From Albimonas pacifica (GTDB lineage Bacteria; Pseudomonadota; Alphaproteobacteria; Rhodobacterales; Rhodobacteraceae), in NCBI RefSeq assembly GCF_900113695.1, contig NZ_FOQH01000008.1, positions 124,001-188,000 of the forward strand: a stretch of DNA of 64,000 bases. Direction: 5' to 3'. Positions 44,611 to 54,768 of this stretch are shown in pieces (the first letter of the stretch is position 1; each line of letters starts with the position of its first letter). A model generated the notes under the pieces. The model was not told the DNA's origin, ran no database searches, and was given only the letters and a program-made list of their open reading frames with translations. Position numbers and translations under genes: made by a program.

Positions 44611-45374
44611 CCGACCTGCTCGCCGAACAGGATGCCGCGCGCCTGGCGCTGCGCTGCCTGGACCTGACCAACCTCAACGACGACTGCGACGAGGACGCGA
44701 TCCGCGCGCTGGCCGAGCGGGCGGTGACCCGCTACGGCTCGGTCGCCGCGCTCTGCGTCTGGCCCCGCTTCGCGCGTCTGGCGCGCGAGATCGCGGCGCC
44801 GGACGTGAAGATCGCCACCGTCGTGGTCTTCCCCACCGGCGAGGCCACCGACGAGGAGGCGATGGAGGAGACGCGCGACGCGCTCTTCGAAGGCGCCGAC
44901 GAGATCGACATGGTGATCCCCTGGCGCGAGCTGATGGAGGGGCGCGACGCCTCGGTCCGCAGCCGGGTCGAGCGGGTGAAGCGCGCCGCCGGCGACGCCC
45001 CTGTGAAGGCGATCCTCGAGACCGGCGTGCTGGAAAGCGCCGCGATGATGCGTCGCGCCGCCGACGCGGCGATCGAGGGGGGCGCGGACTTCCTCAAGAC
45101 CTCCACCGGCAAGGTGCCGGTGAACGCCACGCTCTCGGCGGCCGAGATCCTGCTGACCGCGATCTCGCAGGCCGACCGCCCGCTGGGCTTCAAGGCCGCC
45201 GGCGGCATCCGCACCACGGCCGAGGCCTGGGCCTACCTGGAGATGGCCGACCGGATCATGGGCGAGGGCTGGGCTAGCCCCCAGACCTTCCGCTTCGGCG
45301 CCTCGGGCCTTCTGGACAGCCTGATCGCGACCCTGAACGGCGCCGCCCCCGTCACCGCCGCAGAGGGCTACTGA
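44607..45374 (+). CDS. deoC: Deoxyribose-phosphate aldolase
   Basis: 255 residues. Cleaves 2-deoxyribose-5-phosphate to acetaldehyde and glyceraldehyde-3-phosphate. The Schiff-base lysine is K164 in DFLKTSTG, K196 is in GFKAAGGI and the catalytic acid is D101 in DEIDMVI. Start overlaps the punA stop (ATGA), stop overlaps deoA. Confidence 0.96.
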   Translation: MTDLLAEQDAARLALRCLDLTNLNDDCDEDAIRALAERAVTRYGSVAALCVWPRFARLAREIAAPDVKIATVVVFPTGEATDEEAMEETRDALFEGADEIDMVIPWRELMEGRDASVRSRVERVKRAAGDAPVKAILETGVLESAAMMRRAADAAIEGGADFLKTSTGKVPVNATLSAAEILLTAISQADRPLGFKAAGGIRTTAEAWAYLEMADRIMGEGWASPQTFRFGASGLLDSLIATLNGAAPVTAAEGY

Positions 45375-46705
45375 TGCTGCCGCAGGAAGTGATCCTCAAG
45401 AAGCGCGCGGGCCAGGCGCTGGCGCCCGAGGAGATCCGCTATTTCGTCGAGGGCCTGACCTCGGGCGCCGTCTCCGAAGGGCAGGTGGCCGCGCTCGCCA
45501 TGGCCGTCTACTTCCAGGGCATGACCCTGCCCGAGCGGGTGGTGCTGACCGAGGCGATGCGCGACTCCGGCGAGGTCCTGAAGTGGGATCTTCCGGGCCC
45601 GGTCGCCGACAAGCACTCCACCGGGGGCGTGGGCGACAACGTCTCGCTGATGCTGGCGCCGGCGCTCGCGGCCTGCGGGGTCTACGTGCCGATGATCTCC
45701 GGCCGCGGCCTCGGCCACACCGGCGGCACGCTCGACAAGCTCGGCTCGATCCCCGGCTACGACGTCGCCCCCGGCCCGGAGGCGCTGGAGCGGGTGGTGC
45801 GCGAGGTCGGCTGCGCCGTCATCGGCCAGACCGCCGAGATCGCCCCCGCCGACAAGCGTTTCTACGGCATCCGCGACGTGACGGGGACGGTGGAGAGCCT
45901 CGACCTGATCACCGCCTCCATCCTGTCGAAGAAGCTGGCGGCCGGCCTCGACGCGCTGGTGCTCGACGTCAAATGCGGCTCCGGCGCCTTCATGGGCACG
46001 CGGGCGGAGGCCGAGGCGCTGGCCCGCTCCCTCGTCGGGGTCGCCAACGGCGCGGGCTGCACCACCTCCGCCCTGATCACCGACATGGACGAGCCGCTCG
46101 CCACCGCCTGCGGCAACGCGCTCGAGGTCGCCAACGCGGTGCGCTTCCTGACCGGGGCCGAGGTCGACCCGCGCCTGTGGGACGTCACCGTGGCGCTCGG
46201 CGGCGAGCTCCTCGCCCTCTCCGGCATCGCCGCCAACGCCGAGGACGGCGAGGCCCGCATCTCCCGCGTGTTCGAGAACGGCCGCGCGGCGGAGACCTTC
46301 GCGCGCATGGTCTCCGCCCTCGGCGGCCCCACCGACTTCGTGGAGAGCTTCTCCCTCTATCTGGAAGACGCCCCCATCGTCCTCGACATCCCGCCCCCGT
46401 CCGAGGGCATCGTGCAGGCCGTGAACGGCCGCGCGCTCGGCAACGCGGTGGTCGAGCTGGGCGGCGGCCGCCGCAAGCCGGAGGACGCGATCGACCCGGC
46501 CGTCGGCCTCTCCGACTGCGCGTCCATCGGGGCGGTGGTCGACGGCGACTTCCCGCTGGCCCGCGTCCACGCCCGCAGCCACGACGACGCCCGCCGCGCC
46601 GCCGAGCGGGTCATCGCCGCCTACACGATCGGCGAGACGGCGCCCGAGGTCCCCGACGCGATCCTCGGCCGCATCGGCCCCAAGGACGTGACGGAGACCG
46701 CCTGA
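45374..46705 (+). CDS. deoA: Thymidine phosphorylase
   Basis: 443 residues. Phosphorolysis of thymidine and deoxyuridine. Contains [12 protein letters not shown], the signature [15 protein letters not shown] and [10 protein letters not shown], in the usual N-terminal helical, central alpha/beta and C-terminal PYNP-type domain order. One-base overlaps with both deoC and deoB. Confidence 0.96.
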   Translation: MLPQEVILKKRAGQALAPEEIRYFVEGLTSGAVSEGQVAALAMAVYFQGMTLPERVVLTEAMRDSGEVLKWDLPGPVADKHSTGGVGDNVSLMLAPALAACGVYVPMISGRGLGHTGGTLDKLGSIPGYDVAPGPEALERVVREVGCAVIGQTAEIAPADKRFYGIRDVTGTVESLDLITASILSKKLAAGLDALVLDVKCGSGAFMGTRAEAEALARSLVGVANGAGCTTSALITDMDEPLATACGNALEVANAVRFLTGAEVDPRLWDVTVALGGELLALSGIAANAEDGEARISRVFENGRAAETFARMVSALGGPTDFVESFSLYLEDAPIVLDIPPPSEGIVQAVNGRALGNAVVELGGGRRKPEDAIDPAVGLSDCASIGAVVDGDFPLARVHARSHDDARRAAERVIAAYTIGETAPEVPDAILGRIGPKDVTETA

Positions 46706-47943
46706 TGGCCCGCGCCTTCCTCTTCGTGATGGACTCGGTCGGCATCGGCGGCGCCCCCGACGCCGCCGCCTTCGGGGACGAGGGCGCGGACACGCTCGGC
46801 CACATCGCCCGCGAATGCGCCGAGGGCCGGGCGGACGACGGCCGCTCCGGCCCCCTCTCGCTCCCCAACCTCTGCGCGCTGGGCATCGGCGACGCCGCCG
46901 AGGTCGCCTCCGGCGCCGTCCCCCCGGGCCTGAGCAAGGGCGCCGAGGCCTGTTTCGCGGCCGGCGAGGAGGTCTCCGCCGGCAAGGACACGATCACCGG
47001 CCACTGGGAGCTGGCCGGCGCGCCCCTCTCGCAGGACTGGCATTACTTCCCCAACACCCGCCCCGCCTTCCCCGGCGCGTTGGTCGAGCGCCTGATCGAG
47101 GCCGGCGGCCTGCCGGGCATCCTCGGCGACGAGCATGCCTCGGGCACCGAGATCATCGCCCGCCTCGGCGAGGAGAGCGTCGCGACCGGCCGCCCCATCG
47201 TCTACACCTCCGCCGACAGCGTCCTGCAGATCGCGGCCCACGAGGAGGCCTTTGGATTGGAGCGCCTCTATGCGCTCTGCGAGGCCTCGCGAGAGATCCT
47301 CGACGACATGGGCCTGCGCGTCGGCCGGGTCATCGCCCGCCCCTTCACCGGCGAGGACGCCACCACCTTCCAGCGCACCCCCAACCGCCACGACTACGCC
47401 GTGCCCCCGCCGGAACCGACGCTGTGCGACCGCGTCGTCGCCGCGGGCGGGCGCACGGTGGGCATTGGAAAAATCCAGGACATCTTCGCGGGGCAGGGGG
47501 TTCCGGAAAGCCTCAAGGGTCCCGACGACATGGCCCTCTTCACGCTCGCCTGCGGGGCGATCCGCGACGCGGGCCCCGGCGACTTCGTCTTCGCGAACTT
47601 CGTGCAGTTCGACAGCGACTTCGGCCACCGCCGCGACCCCGCCGGCTACGCCCGCCACCTCGAGGCCTTCGACGCCCGCCTGCCGGAGGCGCTGAGCCTC
47701 CTGCAGCCCGGCGACCTCCTCCTGATCGTCGCCGACCACGGCAACGACCCCACCTGGACCGGCACCGACCACACGCGCGAGCGGGTTCCCGTGCTCTGCG
47801 CCGGCCCAGACGTCGCGCCCGGAAACCACGGCGTCGTGCGCTTCGCCGACGTGGCCGAGACGCTGGCCGCCCACCTCGGCCTCGCGCCTGGGCGGCACGG
47901 CGAGCCGTTTCTCCCCCTCCCGGCACGGAAGAGTCCGAGATGA
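46705..47943 (+). CDS. deoB: Phosphopentomutase
   Basis: 412 residues, alkaline-phosphatase superfamily with two Mn ions. Interconverts (deoxy)ribose-1- and 5-phosphate, linking the phosphorylases to DeoC. Metal ligands lie in [25 protein letters not shown] and ADHGNDPT ... DHTRERVP; the phosphothreonine is in [10 protein letters not shown]. Stop overlaps the ada start by 4 bases. Confidence 0.96.
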   Translation: MARAFLFVMDSVGIGGAPDAAAFGDEGADTLGHIARECAEGRADDGRSGPLSLPNLCALGIGDAAEVASGAVPPGLSKGAEACFAAGEEVSAGKDTITGHWELAGAPLSQDWHYFPNTRPAFPGALVERLIEAGGLPGILGDEHASGTEIIARLGEESVATGRPIVYTSADSVLQIAAHEEAFGLERLYALCEASREILDDMGLRVGRVIARPFTGEDATTFQRTPNRHDYAVPPPEPTLCDRVVAAGGRTVGIGKIQDIFAGQGVPESLKGPDDMALFTLACGAIRDAGPGDFVFANFVQFDSDFGHRRDPAGYARHLEAFDARLPEALSLLQPGDLLLIVADHGNDPTWTGTDHTRERVPVLCAGPDVAPGNHGVVRFADVAETLAAHLGLAPGRHGEPFLPLPARKSPR

Positions 47944-48905
47944 CCGCCAAGATCGAGCTTCACCTGCACATCGAAGGCGCCACGCCCCCGGCGCTGGCCC
48001 GCGAGGTCGCGGCCCGCAAGGGCGTCAGCACCCACGGCATGTTCGCCGAGGACGGCGGCTACGCCTGGGAGGACTTCACCGACTTCCTGCGCGCCTACGA
48101 CCGGGTCGCCGCCCTCTTCGTCACGCCCGAGGATCACCGCCAGCTCGCCGAGTCGGTGCTGCGCGAGTGCGCCAAGCACGGGGTGATCTACGCCGAGCTC
48201 GCGATCTCCTCGGACCACGTGGCCGAGGGCGATCCCGTGCGCTTCGCCGAATACCTCGCCGCCATCACCGAGGGCGCGGAGGCCGCGGAGACCGCGACCG
48301 GCATCAAGGCCAATTTCGTCGCCACCACCATCCGCCACCTCGGCCCCGACCGCGCCGCCCGCGCCGCGCGGCTGGCGGTGGACTGCGGGCACCCGCGGGT
48401 CACCGGCCTCGGCCTCGCAGGGGACGAGCGGCTGTTCCATCCCGCCGACTTCGCCCCCGCCTTCGACATCGCCCGCGAGGGGGGCCTGAAGCTGACCGCC
48501 CACGCCGGCGAGGCCTGCGGGGCGCAGAGCGTGCGCGACGCGCTCGACGCGCTGAAGCTCGACCGGGTCGACCACGGAGTGCGCGCCGTCGAGGATCCCG
48601 CGCTGCTCGCGCGGATCATCGACGAGGGCGTGCACCTCGCGACCTGCCCGGGCTCCAACGTGGCGCTGATGTCCTATCGCGACTGGCGCGCGCATCCGAT
48701 CGGGCAGCTTCGGGCGATGGGGGCCAGGGCCTCGGTCTCCACCGACGACCCGCCGTTCTTCCAGACCGACATGACCCGCGAATACCTCGAGCTGACCTCC
48801 GCCTTCGGCTGGGGCCCGGCCGAGTTCGCCGCCATGGCCCGCGACGCGCTCGACGCCGCCTTCTGCGACGCGGCCACGAAGGCGGAGCTCGCCGCGCGCC
48901 TGTAG
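47940..48905 (+). CDS. add: Adenosine deaminase
   Basis: 321 residues. Zinc amidohydrolase converting adenosine to inosine for PunA. Motifs: ELHLHIEGA (two zinc histidines), KLTAHAGE (zinc His, catalytic Glu), RVDHGVR and the zinc aspartate in STDDPPFF. The family more often has NTDDP; the serine is a mild deviation. The stop is followed by a GTAGGGCGC-type half repeat and a strong palindrome. Confidence 0.93.
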   Translation: MTAKIELHLHIEGATPPALAREVAARKGVSTHGMFAEDGGYAWEDFTDFLRAYDRVAALFVTPEDHRQLAESVLRECAKHGVIYAELAISSDHVAEGDPVRFAEYLAAITEGAEAAETATGIKANFVATTIRHLGPDRAARAARLAVDCGHPRVTGLGLAGDERLFHPADFAPAFDIAREGGLKLTAHAGEACGAQSVRDALDALKLDRVDHGVRAVEDPALLARIIDEGVHLATCPGSNVALMSYRDWRAHPIGQLRAMGARASVSTDDPPFFQTDMTREYLELTSAFGWGPAEFAAMARDALDAAFCDAATKAELAARL

Positions 48906-48949
48906 GGCGCGATTCCCTGCGCCATCCCGCCCGCGCGCGCGCGGGCGGG
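48902..48949. repeat. Half repeat and 24-bp perfect palindrome after add
   Basis: 48902-48923 resembles one arm of the inverted repeat at cdd. It is followed by a perfect self-complementary GC sequence (48926-48949) able to form a long hairpin 20 bases after the add stop. Probably terminates or stabilises the deo transcript before upp. Confidence 0.6.
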
Positions 48950-49012
48950 CGCGATGGACGATCGCGTCCGGGGCTGGCATGTAGTCCTCAGTCCGTCAGC
49001 AGGAGCGCGCCC

Positions 49013-49645
49013 ATGTCCGAGCATCTCACCATCGTCGAGCACCCGCTGGTGCAGCACAAGCTGACCCTGATGCGGGAGAAGTCGACCTCGACCGCCTCCT
49101 TCCGCCAGCTGCTGCGCGAAATCTCGCTGCTGCTGGGCTACGAGGCGCTCAAGGACCTGCCGCTGACCGAGATCGCCATCGACACGCCCCTGACCGAGAT
49201 GCGCGCCCCGGTGCTGGCCGGCAAGAAGCTGGCGCTGATCTCGATCCTGCGGGCGGGCAACGGGCTGCTCGACGGGATTCTCGAACTGGCGCCGGCGGCG
49301 CGGGTCGGCTTCGTGGGCCTCTATCGCGACGAGGCGACGCTGAAGCCGGTGCAGTATTACTGCAAGGTGCCCGCCGACCTCGCCGACCGCCCGGTGCTGG
49401 TGGTGGACCCGATGCTGGCGACCGGCAACTCCTCGGCCGCGGCGGTGGACCTGCTGAAGGAGCGGGGGGCGCATGACATCCGCTTCCTGTGCCTGCTCGC
49501 CGCCCCCGAGGGGGTGGAGCGGATGCGCCAGGCCCATCCCGACGTGCGCATCGTCACCGCCGCGCTGGACGAGAAGCTCAACGACAAGGGCTACATCGTC
49601 CCCGGCCTGGGCGACGCCGGCGACCGGATGTTCGGCACCAAGTGA
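49013..49645 (+). CDS. upp: Uracil phosphoribosyltransferase
   Basis: 210 residues. Makes UMP from uracil and PRPP, salvaging base freed by thymidine phosphorylase. PRPP loop [12 protein letters not shown], uracil loop [16 protein letters not shown], and [12 protein letters not shown] (usually RAGLGM). ATG 49013 follows AGGAG. Separated from add by a hairpin, so it may have partly independent expression. Confidence 0.95.
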   Translation: MSEHLTIVEHPLVQHKLTLMREKSTSTASFRQLLREISLLLGYEALKDLPLTEIAIDTPLTEMRAPVLAGKKLALISILRAGNGLLDGILELAPAARVGFVGLYRDEATLKPVQYYCKVPADLADRPVLVVDPMLATGNSSAAAVDLLKERGAHDIRFLCLLAAPEGVERMRQAHPDVRIVTAALDEKLNDKGYIVPGLGDAGDRMFGTK

Positions 49646-49959
49646 CGCGGGCGCGGGCGGCCTCGGCGCGCCCCGCAACCGTTTCCCCGTGCGAGGAATT
49701 TTCCCGCGCGGCGGAGGGCGGAAAATCGCCGCGGATCGCCCCCTCGGGCCGATTCGCGGCCCCGGCGGGTCTTGCGCCCGGCGCGTCGGCGCCGTAAGAG
49801 AATCGAAAGCGTTCGAACGACCCCGGCCGGAGAGCCGGCCGCCGACCGCGACCGGATTGGGAGACCCGGCCGCAGCCCCGTCGACGGCATGACAGGAACG
49901 CGCATCTGGGAGGTTTGACCCGTCGCGCCCCGCGGCGGATCGAAGGGAGGACATCGCCG
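49646..49959 (+). promoter_or_regulatory. Gap before the acyl-CoA synthetase, with a predicted promoter
   Basis: 314 bases without a gene. A plus-strand promoter-like pair TTGCGC (49772-49777) and TAAGAG (49795-49800) with a 17-base spacer lies about 160 bases before the start. A weak 7-bp ATTTTCC/GGAAAAT dyad (49698-49726) may end the upp transcript. Confidence 0.35.
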
Positions 49960-51936
49960 GTGAGCACTTCGCCCGCGCCGAACGGCGCGCTCGACACGTT
50001 TCCGAAGCTCCTCGACCACAACGCCCGCGTCCGCGGCGGCCGCCCGGCTGCGCGCGAGAAGATGTACGGCATCTGGCAGACCTGGACCTGGTCGGAGCTG
50101 CGCGAGGAGGCCCGGGCGCTGGCCATGGGGCTGATGGGCCTCGGTCTGCAGCCGGGCGAGCGGGTGGCGATCGTGGGCAAGAACCGCCCGCAGCTCTACT
50201 GGTCGATGGTCTCGTGCCAGATGTGCGGCGCGGTGCCGGTGCCGGTCTATTCCGACGCCGCCGCCGACGAGATGGCCTATGTGCTCGACCATTCCGGCGC
50301 CGCCTTCGCCATCGTCGAGGACCAGGAGCAGGTCGACAAGCTGCTGCAGGTGGTGGAGCTGGAGCAGGCGCCGGCCCTGCGCCACATGATCTACCTCGAC
50401 CCCCGGGGCCTGCGGAAATACGACCACACCACCCTGCACGCCTTCGCCGAGGTGGTGGCGAACGGGCAGGGCGCCGCGGCCGAGGCGGGCCCGAGGATCG
50501 ACGCGATCTGCGCCGCCCAGCAGGGCGCAGACACCTGCGTGATGCTCTACACCTCCGGCACCACCGGGCGCTCGAAGGGCGTGGTGCTGTCGAACGACAA
50601 CATCATCGTCACCGCGCGCGCGACGGCCGAGTTCGACAAGCTGGTCGAGACCGACAGCGTCCTCGCCTACCTGCCGATGGCCTGGGTGGGGGACTTCATC
50701 TTCTCGATGGGCCAGGCCTATGTCGCGGGCTTCTGCGTCAGCTGCCCCGAGAGCCCGGACACCATGATGTCCGACCTCAAGGAGATCGGGCCGACCTATT
50801 TCTTCGCGCCCCCCCGGATCTTCGAGACGCTGCTGACCAACGTCTCGATCCGGATGGAGGACGCCGGGACCTTCAAGAAGAAGCTCTACGACGGCTACAT
50901 GGCCCATGCCCGCCGGGTGGGCGCGGACATTCTCGACGGCAAGCCGGTCTCGGCCGCGGACCGGGCGAAATACGCGCTGGGCGAGCTCCTGGTCTACGCG
51001 CCGCTCAAGAACGCGCTGGGCCTGTCGAACGTGCGCGTGGGCTACACCGCGGGCGAGGCGATCGGGCCGGAGATCTTCCAGTTCTACCGCTCGCTCGGGA
51101 TCAACCTGAAGCAGCTCTACGGGCAGACCGAGGCTTCGGTGTTCATCACCGTGCAGCCCGACGGCGAGGTGCGCGCCGACACCGTGGGCGTGCCCGCCCC
51201 CGGCGTCGAGATCCAGATCCGCGAGAGCGGGGAGATCTACTACCGCTCCCCCGGCGTCTTCCAGGAATACTACAAGAACCCCGAGGCGACCGCCGACACC
51301 AAGGACGCCGAGGGCTGGGTCGCCACCGGCGACGCGGGCTTCTTCGAGGAAGGCACCGGCCACCTGCGCATCATCGACCGCGCCAAGGACGTGGGCAAGC
51401 TCTCCTCCGGCGCGCTGTTCGCGCCCAAGTACGTCGAGAACAAGCTGAAGTTCTTCCCCTCGGTGCTCGAGGCGGTGGTCTTCGGCGCCGACCGCGACCG
51501 CTGCGTGGCCTTCGTCAACATCGACCTCTCGGCGGTGGGCAACTGGGCCGAGCGCAACAACATCTCCTACGCCTCCTACCAGGAGCTCGCGGGCCATCCC
51601 AAGGTCTACGACATGATCCAGGAGCACATGGAGGAGGTGAACGCCTCGCTGGCGCAGGACGACATGCTCTCGGGCTGCCAGGTGCATCGCTTCCTGGTGC
51701 TGCACAAGGAGCTCGACGCCGACGACGGCGAGATGACCCGCACCCGCAAGGTCCGCCGCCGCATCGTCGAGGAGCGCTACGCGCCCCTGATCGAGGCGCT
51801 CTACGCCGGCGCGTCGGAGGTCTACGCCTCGGTCGAGGTGACCTACGAGGACGGGCGCAAGGGCGCGATCTCGGCCACGCTGCAGATCCGCGACGCCAAG
51901 GTGTTTCCTGCGGGCGCGAAGGTCGCCGCCGAATGA
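49960..51936 (+). CDS. AMP-binding long-chain acyl-CoA synthetase-like protein
   Basis: 658 residues from GTG 49960, which has GGGAGG 9 bases upstream. ANL superfamily: LYTSGTTGRSKG (near residue 200), GQTEA, GWVATGDAGFF and the hinge IDRAKDVGKLSSG. Length and the C-terminal EVTYEDGRKG tail match the AMP-dependent synthetases that sit beside LIV transporters in alphaproteobacteria. It activates a carboxylic acid to its CoA thioester; the neighbours suggest the substrate is the acid imported by the transporter. Confidence 0.9.
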   Translation: MSTSPAPNGALDTFPKLLDHNARVRGGRPAAREKMYGIWQTWTWSELREEARALAMGLMGLGLQPGERVAIVGKNRPQLYWSMVSCQMCGAVPVPVYSDAAADEMAYVLDHSGAAFAIVEDQEQVDKLLQVVELEQAPALRHMIYLDPRGLRKYDHTTLHAFAEVVANGQGAAAEAGPRIDAICAAQQGADTCVMLYTSGTTGRSKGVVLSNDNIIVTARATAEFDKLVETDSVLAYLPMAWVGDFIFSMGQAYVAGFCVSCPESPDTMMSDLKEIGPTYFFAPPRIFETLLTNVSIRMEDAGTFKKKLYDGYMAHARRVGADILDGKPVSAADRAKYALGELLVYAPLKNALGLSNVRVGYTAGEAIGPEIFQFYRSLGINLKQLYGQTEASVFITVQPDGEVRADTVGVPAPGVEIQIRESGEIYYRSPGVFQEYYKNPEATADTKDAEGWVATGDAGFFEEGTGHLRIIDRAKDVGKLSSGALFAPKYVENKLKFFPSVLEAVVFGADRDRCVAFVNIDLSAVGNWAERNNISYASYQELAGHPKVYDMIQEHMEEVNASLAQDDMLSGCQVHRFLVLHKELDADDGEMTRTRKVRRRIVEERYAPLIEALYAGASEVYASVEVTYEDGRKGAISATLQIRDAKVFPAGAKVAAE

Positions 51937-52211
51937 GCTTGGCGCTCCTGCATGCCGCCGGCGCCCCGTCGGGGCTCGGCCCGGCCGGCCTGTCCGTCCC
52001 CCGGGACGGCGCGGGCCGGTCGGCCGCGGCGTCATGCCGGAAGATGCATACGTGCTTAACGCCACGGATCGGTGTAAACTTCTCGTTCACGATGCCCGGG
52101 GCGCGTCCCGGCCGACGCACGGAGCGGGAGGGCTCCGCGGCGGGCCGGACCCCTCGGGGGTCGCGCGTGCGTATGCGGCGGAGCTCCCGCCGCCTGTATC
52201 GGAGTAACGAG
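51937..52211 (+). promoter_or_regulatory. Upstream region of the secreted hypothetical gene
   Basis: 275 bases. An AT-rich island at 52046-52092 with TGTAAACTT could hold a promoter, but no full -35/-10 pair convinces. No gene seen. Confidence 0.3.
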
Positions 52212-52820
52212 ATGCGCCCCGATTTCCTCGGAACCGCGCGGCGGGCCCTGTGCGGGCTGGCGGTCGCGCTGCCCCTCGCCGGCCTCGGCGCGCCCGCGCT
52301 GGCGGGCCAGACCGAGAACGACTGGTACGAGTTCGCCTTCCACCGCTGCGCCGAGCCGATCATGCGCAACGCGGCCATCGTCACCGGCGACCTCAACCCG
52401 ATGAACCCGCTGGACGCGAACCGGATCGACGTGCGCTCGAACGGCGTCGCCTGGCACTCGGTCGGCATCGTGCCGATCCTCGTGCACATGGAGCACGTGG
52501 CGGGTTCCGAGACCTACAAGGGCTGCCGCGTGGCGTTCCCGATCACCACCGCCACCACGGTGCCGATCGACATCGCCGAGGCGATCGCCAAGTTCGAGAC
52601 CTGGATCGAGAACAACACCGACAACCGCACGTTCCGCGACGTGGCCTGTCCCTTCGGCGACAACCGCACCTACGCGCGCAAGATCAAGACCCGCGGCGAG
52701 ACCCGCCCGGGCGTGAACGTGTCCATCGTCATCGAGGCGGGCGCCGGGAACGCCTTCCTCTTCTTCGCCGCCGTCGAGGAACCGATCGGCGTCGGCGAAT
52801 GCATCAACAGCAGCGGCTGA
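52212..52820 (+). CDS. Secreted hypothetical protein
   Basis: 202 residues with a signal peptide (about 1-31, ending GAPALAG). The mature part has four cysteines (HRCAEP, YKGCRV, VACPFG, GECINS) that could form two disulfides, and an EFAFHRC start. I do not recognise the family. It sits between the acyl-CoA synthetase and livG of the second LIV transporter, 43 bases before livG, so it may be a periplasmic partner of that system, or merely a passenger. A GGAG element precedes the ATG. Confidence 0.72.
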   Translation: MRPDFLGTARRALCGLAVALPLAGLGAPALAGQTENDWYEFAFHRCAEPIMRNAAIVTGDLNPMNPLDANRIDVRSNGVAWHSVGIVPILVHMEHVAGSETYKGCRVAFPITTATTVPIDIAEAIAKFETWIENNTDNRTFRDVACPFGDNRTYARKIKTRGETRPGVNVSIVIEAGAGNAFLFFAAVEEPIGVGECINSSG

Positions 52821-52863
52821 TCGGACGGCGGGGTCCATCGGCCGCTCGCGAAGGGAGGCGCGA

Positions 52864-53721
52864 GTGAGCATTCATGCAGCCGAGGCGGCGTCCGACGACG
52901 TCGCCTACGCCAGCCAGGAAGAGGCCCACGGCATCGAGCCGCGGCGCATCGGCGGCACGGTGATGGAGATGAAGAACATCACGCTCCGCTTCGGCGGCGT
53001 GACGGCCATCAAGGACATCTCCTTCGACATCAAAGAGCACGAGATCCGCGCCATCATCGGCCCCAACGGGGCCGGCAAGTCCTCGATGCTCAACGTGATC
53101 AACGGCTTCTATCACCCCCAGGAGGGGGAGATCTGGTTCCGCGGCGCGAAGCGCGGGCCGATGAAGCCCTATGAGATCGCCCAGCAGGGGATCGCCCGCA
53201 CCTTCCAGAACATCGCGCTCTTCAAGGGCATGACGACGCTCGACAACATCATGACGGGCCGCATGACCATGATGAAGACGAACTTCTGGCAGCAGGCGAT
53301 GTGGTGGGGATCCGCCCAGCGCGAGGAGGTCGAGCACCGCCGCCGGGTCGAGGAGATCATCGACTTCCTCGAGATCCAGGCGATCCGCAAGACCCCCGTC
53401 GGCCGCCTCCCCTACGGTCTGCAGAAGCGCGTCGAGCTGGGCCGGGCGCTGGCGGCCGAGCCCAAGCTGCTGCTCCTCGACGAGCCGATGGCCGGCATGA
53501 ACGTCGAGGAGAAGGAGGACATGTGCCGCTTCATCCTCGACGTGAACGACGAGTTCGGGACCACCATCGCGCTGATCGAGCATGACATGGGCGTGGTCAT
53601 GGACATCGCCGACCGGGTGGTGGTGCTCGACTACGGACGCAAGATCGGGGACGGGACCCCCGAGGAGGTCCGCGCCAACCAGGACGTGATCGACGCCTAT
53701 CTCGGCGTCAGCCACGACTGA
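52864..53721 (+). CDS. livG: LIV-type ABC transporter ATPase (LivG-like)
   Basis: 285 residues from GTG 52864 (GGGAGG upstream). Walker A GPNGAGKSS, Q-loop IARTFQNIALF, signature LPYGLQKRVE, Walker B LLLDEPMAGMN, switch IEHDM. An extra 33 residues precede the domain, typical of LivG proteins in these acyl-CoA-synthetase-linked clusters. Confidence 0.93.
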   Translation: MSIHAAEAASDDVAYASQEEAHGIEPRRIGGTVMEMKNITLRFGGVTAIKDISFDIKEHEIRAIIGPNGAGKSSMLNVINGFYHPQEGEIWFRGAKRGPMKPYEIAQQGIARTFQNIALFKGMTTLDNIMTGRMTMMKTNFWQQAMWWGSAQREEVEHRRRVEEIIDFLEIQAIRKTPVGRLPYGLQKRVELGRALAAEPKLLLLDEPMAGMNVEEKEDMCRFILDVNDEFGTTIALIEHDMGVVMDIADRVVVLDYGRKIGDGTPEEVRANQDVIDAYLGVSHD

Positions 53722-53762
53722 ACCCTTTCCATCGACGCGATCCACAGGGAGGGGACCGCGGC

Positions 53763-54764
53763 ATGAGCGCCGAATTTCTCTACACCATCGAGGTGATCCT
53801 GAACGGGCTGCTGACGGGCGTGATGTATTCGCTCGTCGCGCTGGGCTTCGTTCTGATCTTCAAGGCCTCGGGCATCTTCAACTATTCGCAGGGCGTCATG
53901 GCGCTCTTCGCGGCCCTGACGCTGGTCGGCTTCCAGGACGGGCAGGTGCCCTTCGCGGAACTCATCAACGCCGTGCTGGGCACCGAGATCCACGGCTTCG
54001 GCTGGGAGATGCCGACGATCCTCGCGATCCTCTGCGCGCTGGCGGTGATGCTGCTCTTCGCCATCCTGGTCGAGCGGATCATCCTCAAGCATCTGGTGAA
54101 CCAGGAGCCGATCATCCTGTTCATGGCCACCATCGGGCTCGCCTACTTCCTCGAGGGGTTCGGCGACCTGATGTGGGGCTCCGACATCAAGGCGCTGGAC
54201 CTGGGCCTGCCCCAGGGCGGCAGCTTCTGGATCGAGGACATGACCGTCAGCTGGGCGGCCGAGGACTCGGGCTTCTACGGGATGTACATCGACAAGCTCG
54301 ACCTGATCGCGGCGGGCGTGGCGGTGGCGCTGGTGGTCGCGCTGACGGCCTTCAGCCAGTACACGCGCATCGGCCGCGCGCTGCGGGCGGTCGCCGACGA
54401 CCACCAGGCGGCGCTGTCGGTGGGCATCTCGCTGCGGTTCATCTGGGTGGTGACCTGGGCGATCGCGGGCTTCGTGGCGCTGGTCGCGGGCTCGATGTGG
54501 GGGGCGAAGTCGGGGGTGCAGTTCTCGCTGTCGCTGATCGCGCTGAAGGCCCTGCCGGTGCTGATGCTGGGCGGGTTCACCTCGATCCCCGGCGCCATCG
54601 TGGGCGGGCTGATCATCGGGGTCGGCGAGAAGCTTTTCGAGTTCGCCATCGGCCCGATGGTCGGCGGCGCCACCGAGAACTGGTTCGCCTACGTGCTGGC
54701 GCTGATCTTCCTGGTGTTCCGACCCCAGGGCCTGTTCGGCGACAAGATCATCGAGAGGGTCTAG
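53763..54764 (+). CDS. livH: LIV-type ABC transporter permease (LivH-like)
   Basis: 333 residues, eight to nine helices. LGFVLIFKASGIFNYSQGVMALF is the family start, then FSQYTRIGRALRAVADDHQAALSVGI (cytoplasmic loop). Larger than E. coli LivH, as usual in this cluster type. GGGAGG precedes the ATG. Confidence 0.93.
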   Translation: MSAEFLYTIEVILNGLLTGVMYSLVALGFVLIFKASGIFNYSQGVMALFAALTLVGFQDGQVPFAELINAVLGTEIHGFGWEMPTILAILCALAVMLLFAILVERIILKHLVNQEPIILFMATIGLAYFLEGFGDLMWGSDIKALDLGLPQGGSFWIEDMTVSWAAEDSGFYGMYIDKLDLIAAGVAVALVVALTAFSQYTRIGRALRAVADDHQAALSVGISLRFIWVVTWAIAGFVALVAGSMWGAKSGVQFSLSLIALKALPVLMLGGFTSIPGAIVGGLIIGVGEKLFEFAIGPMVGGATENWFAYVLALIFLVFRPQGLFGDKIIERV

Positions 54765-54768
54765 ATCG

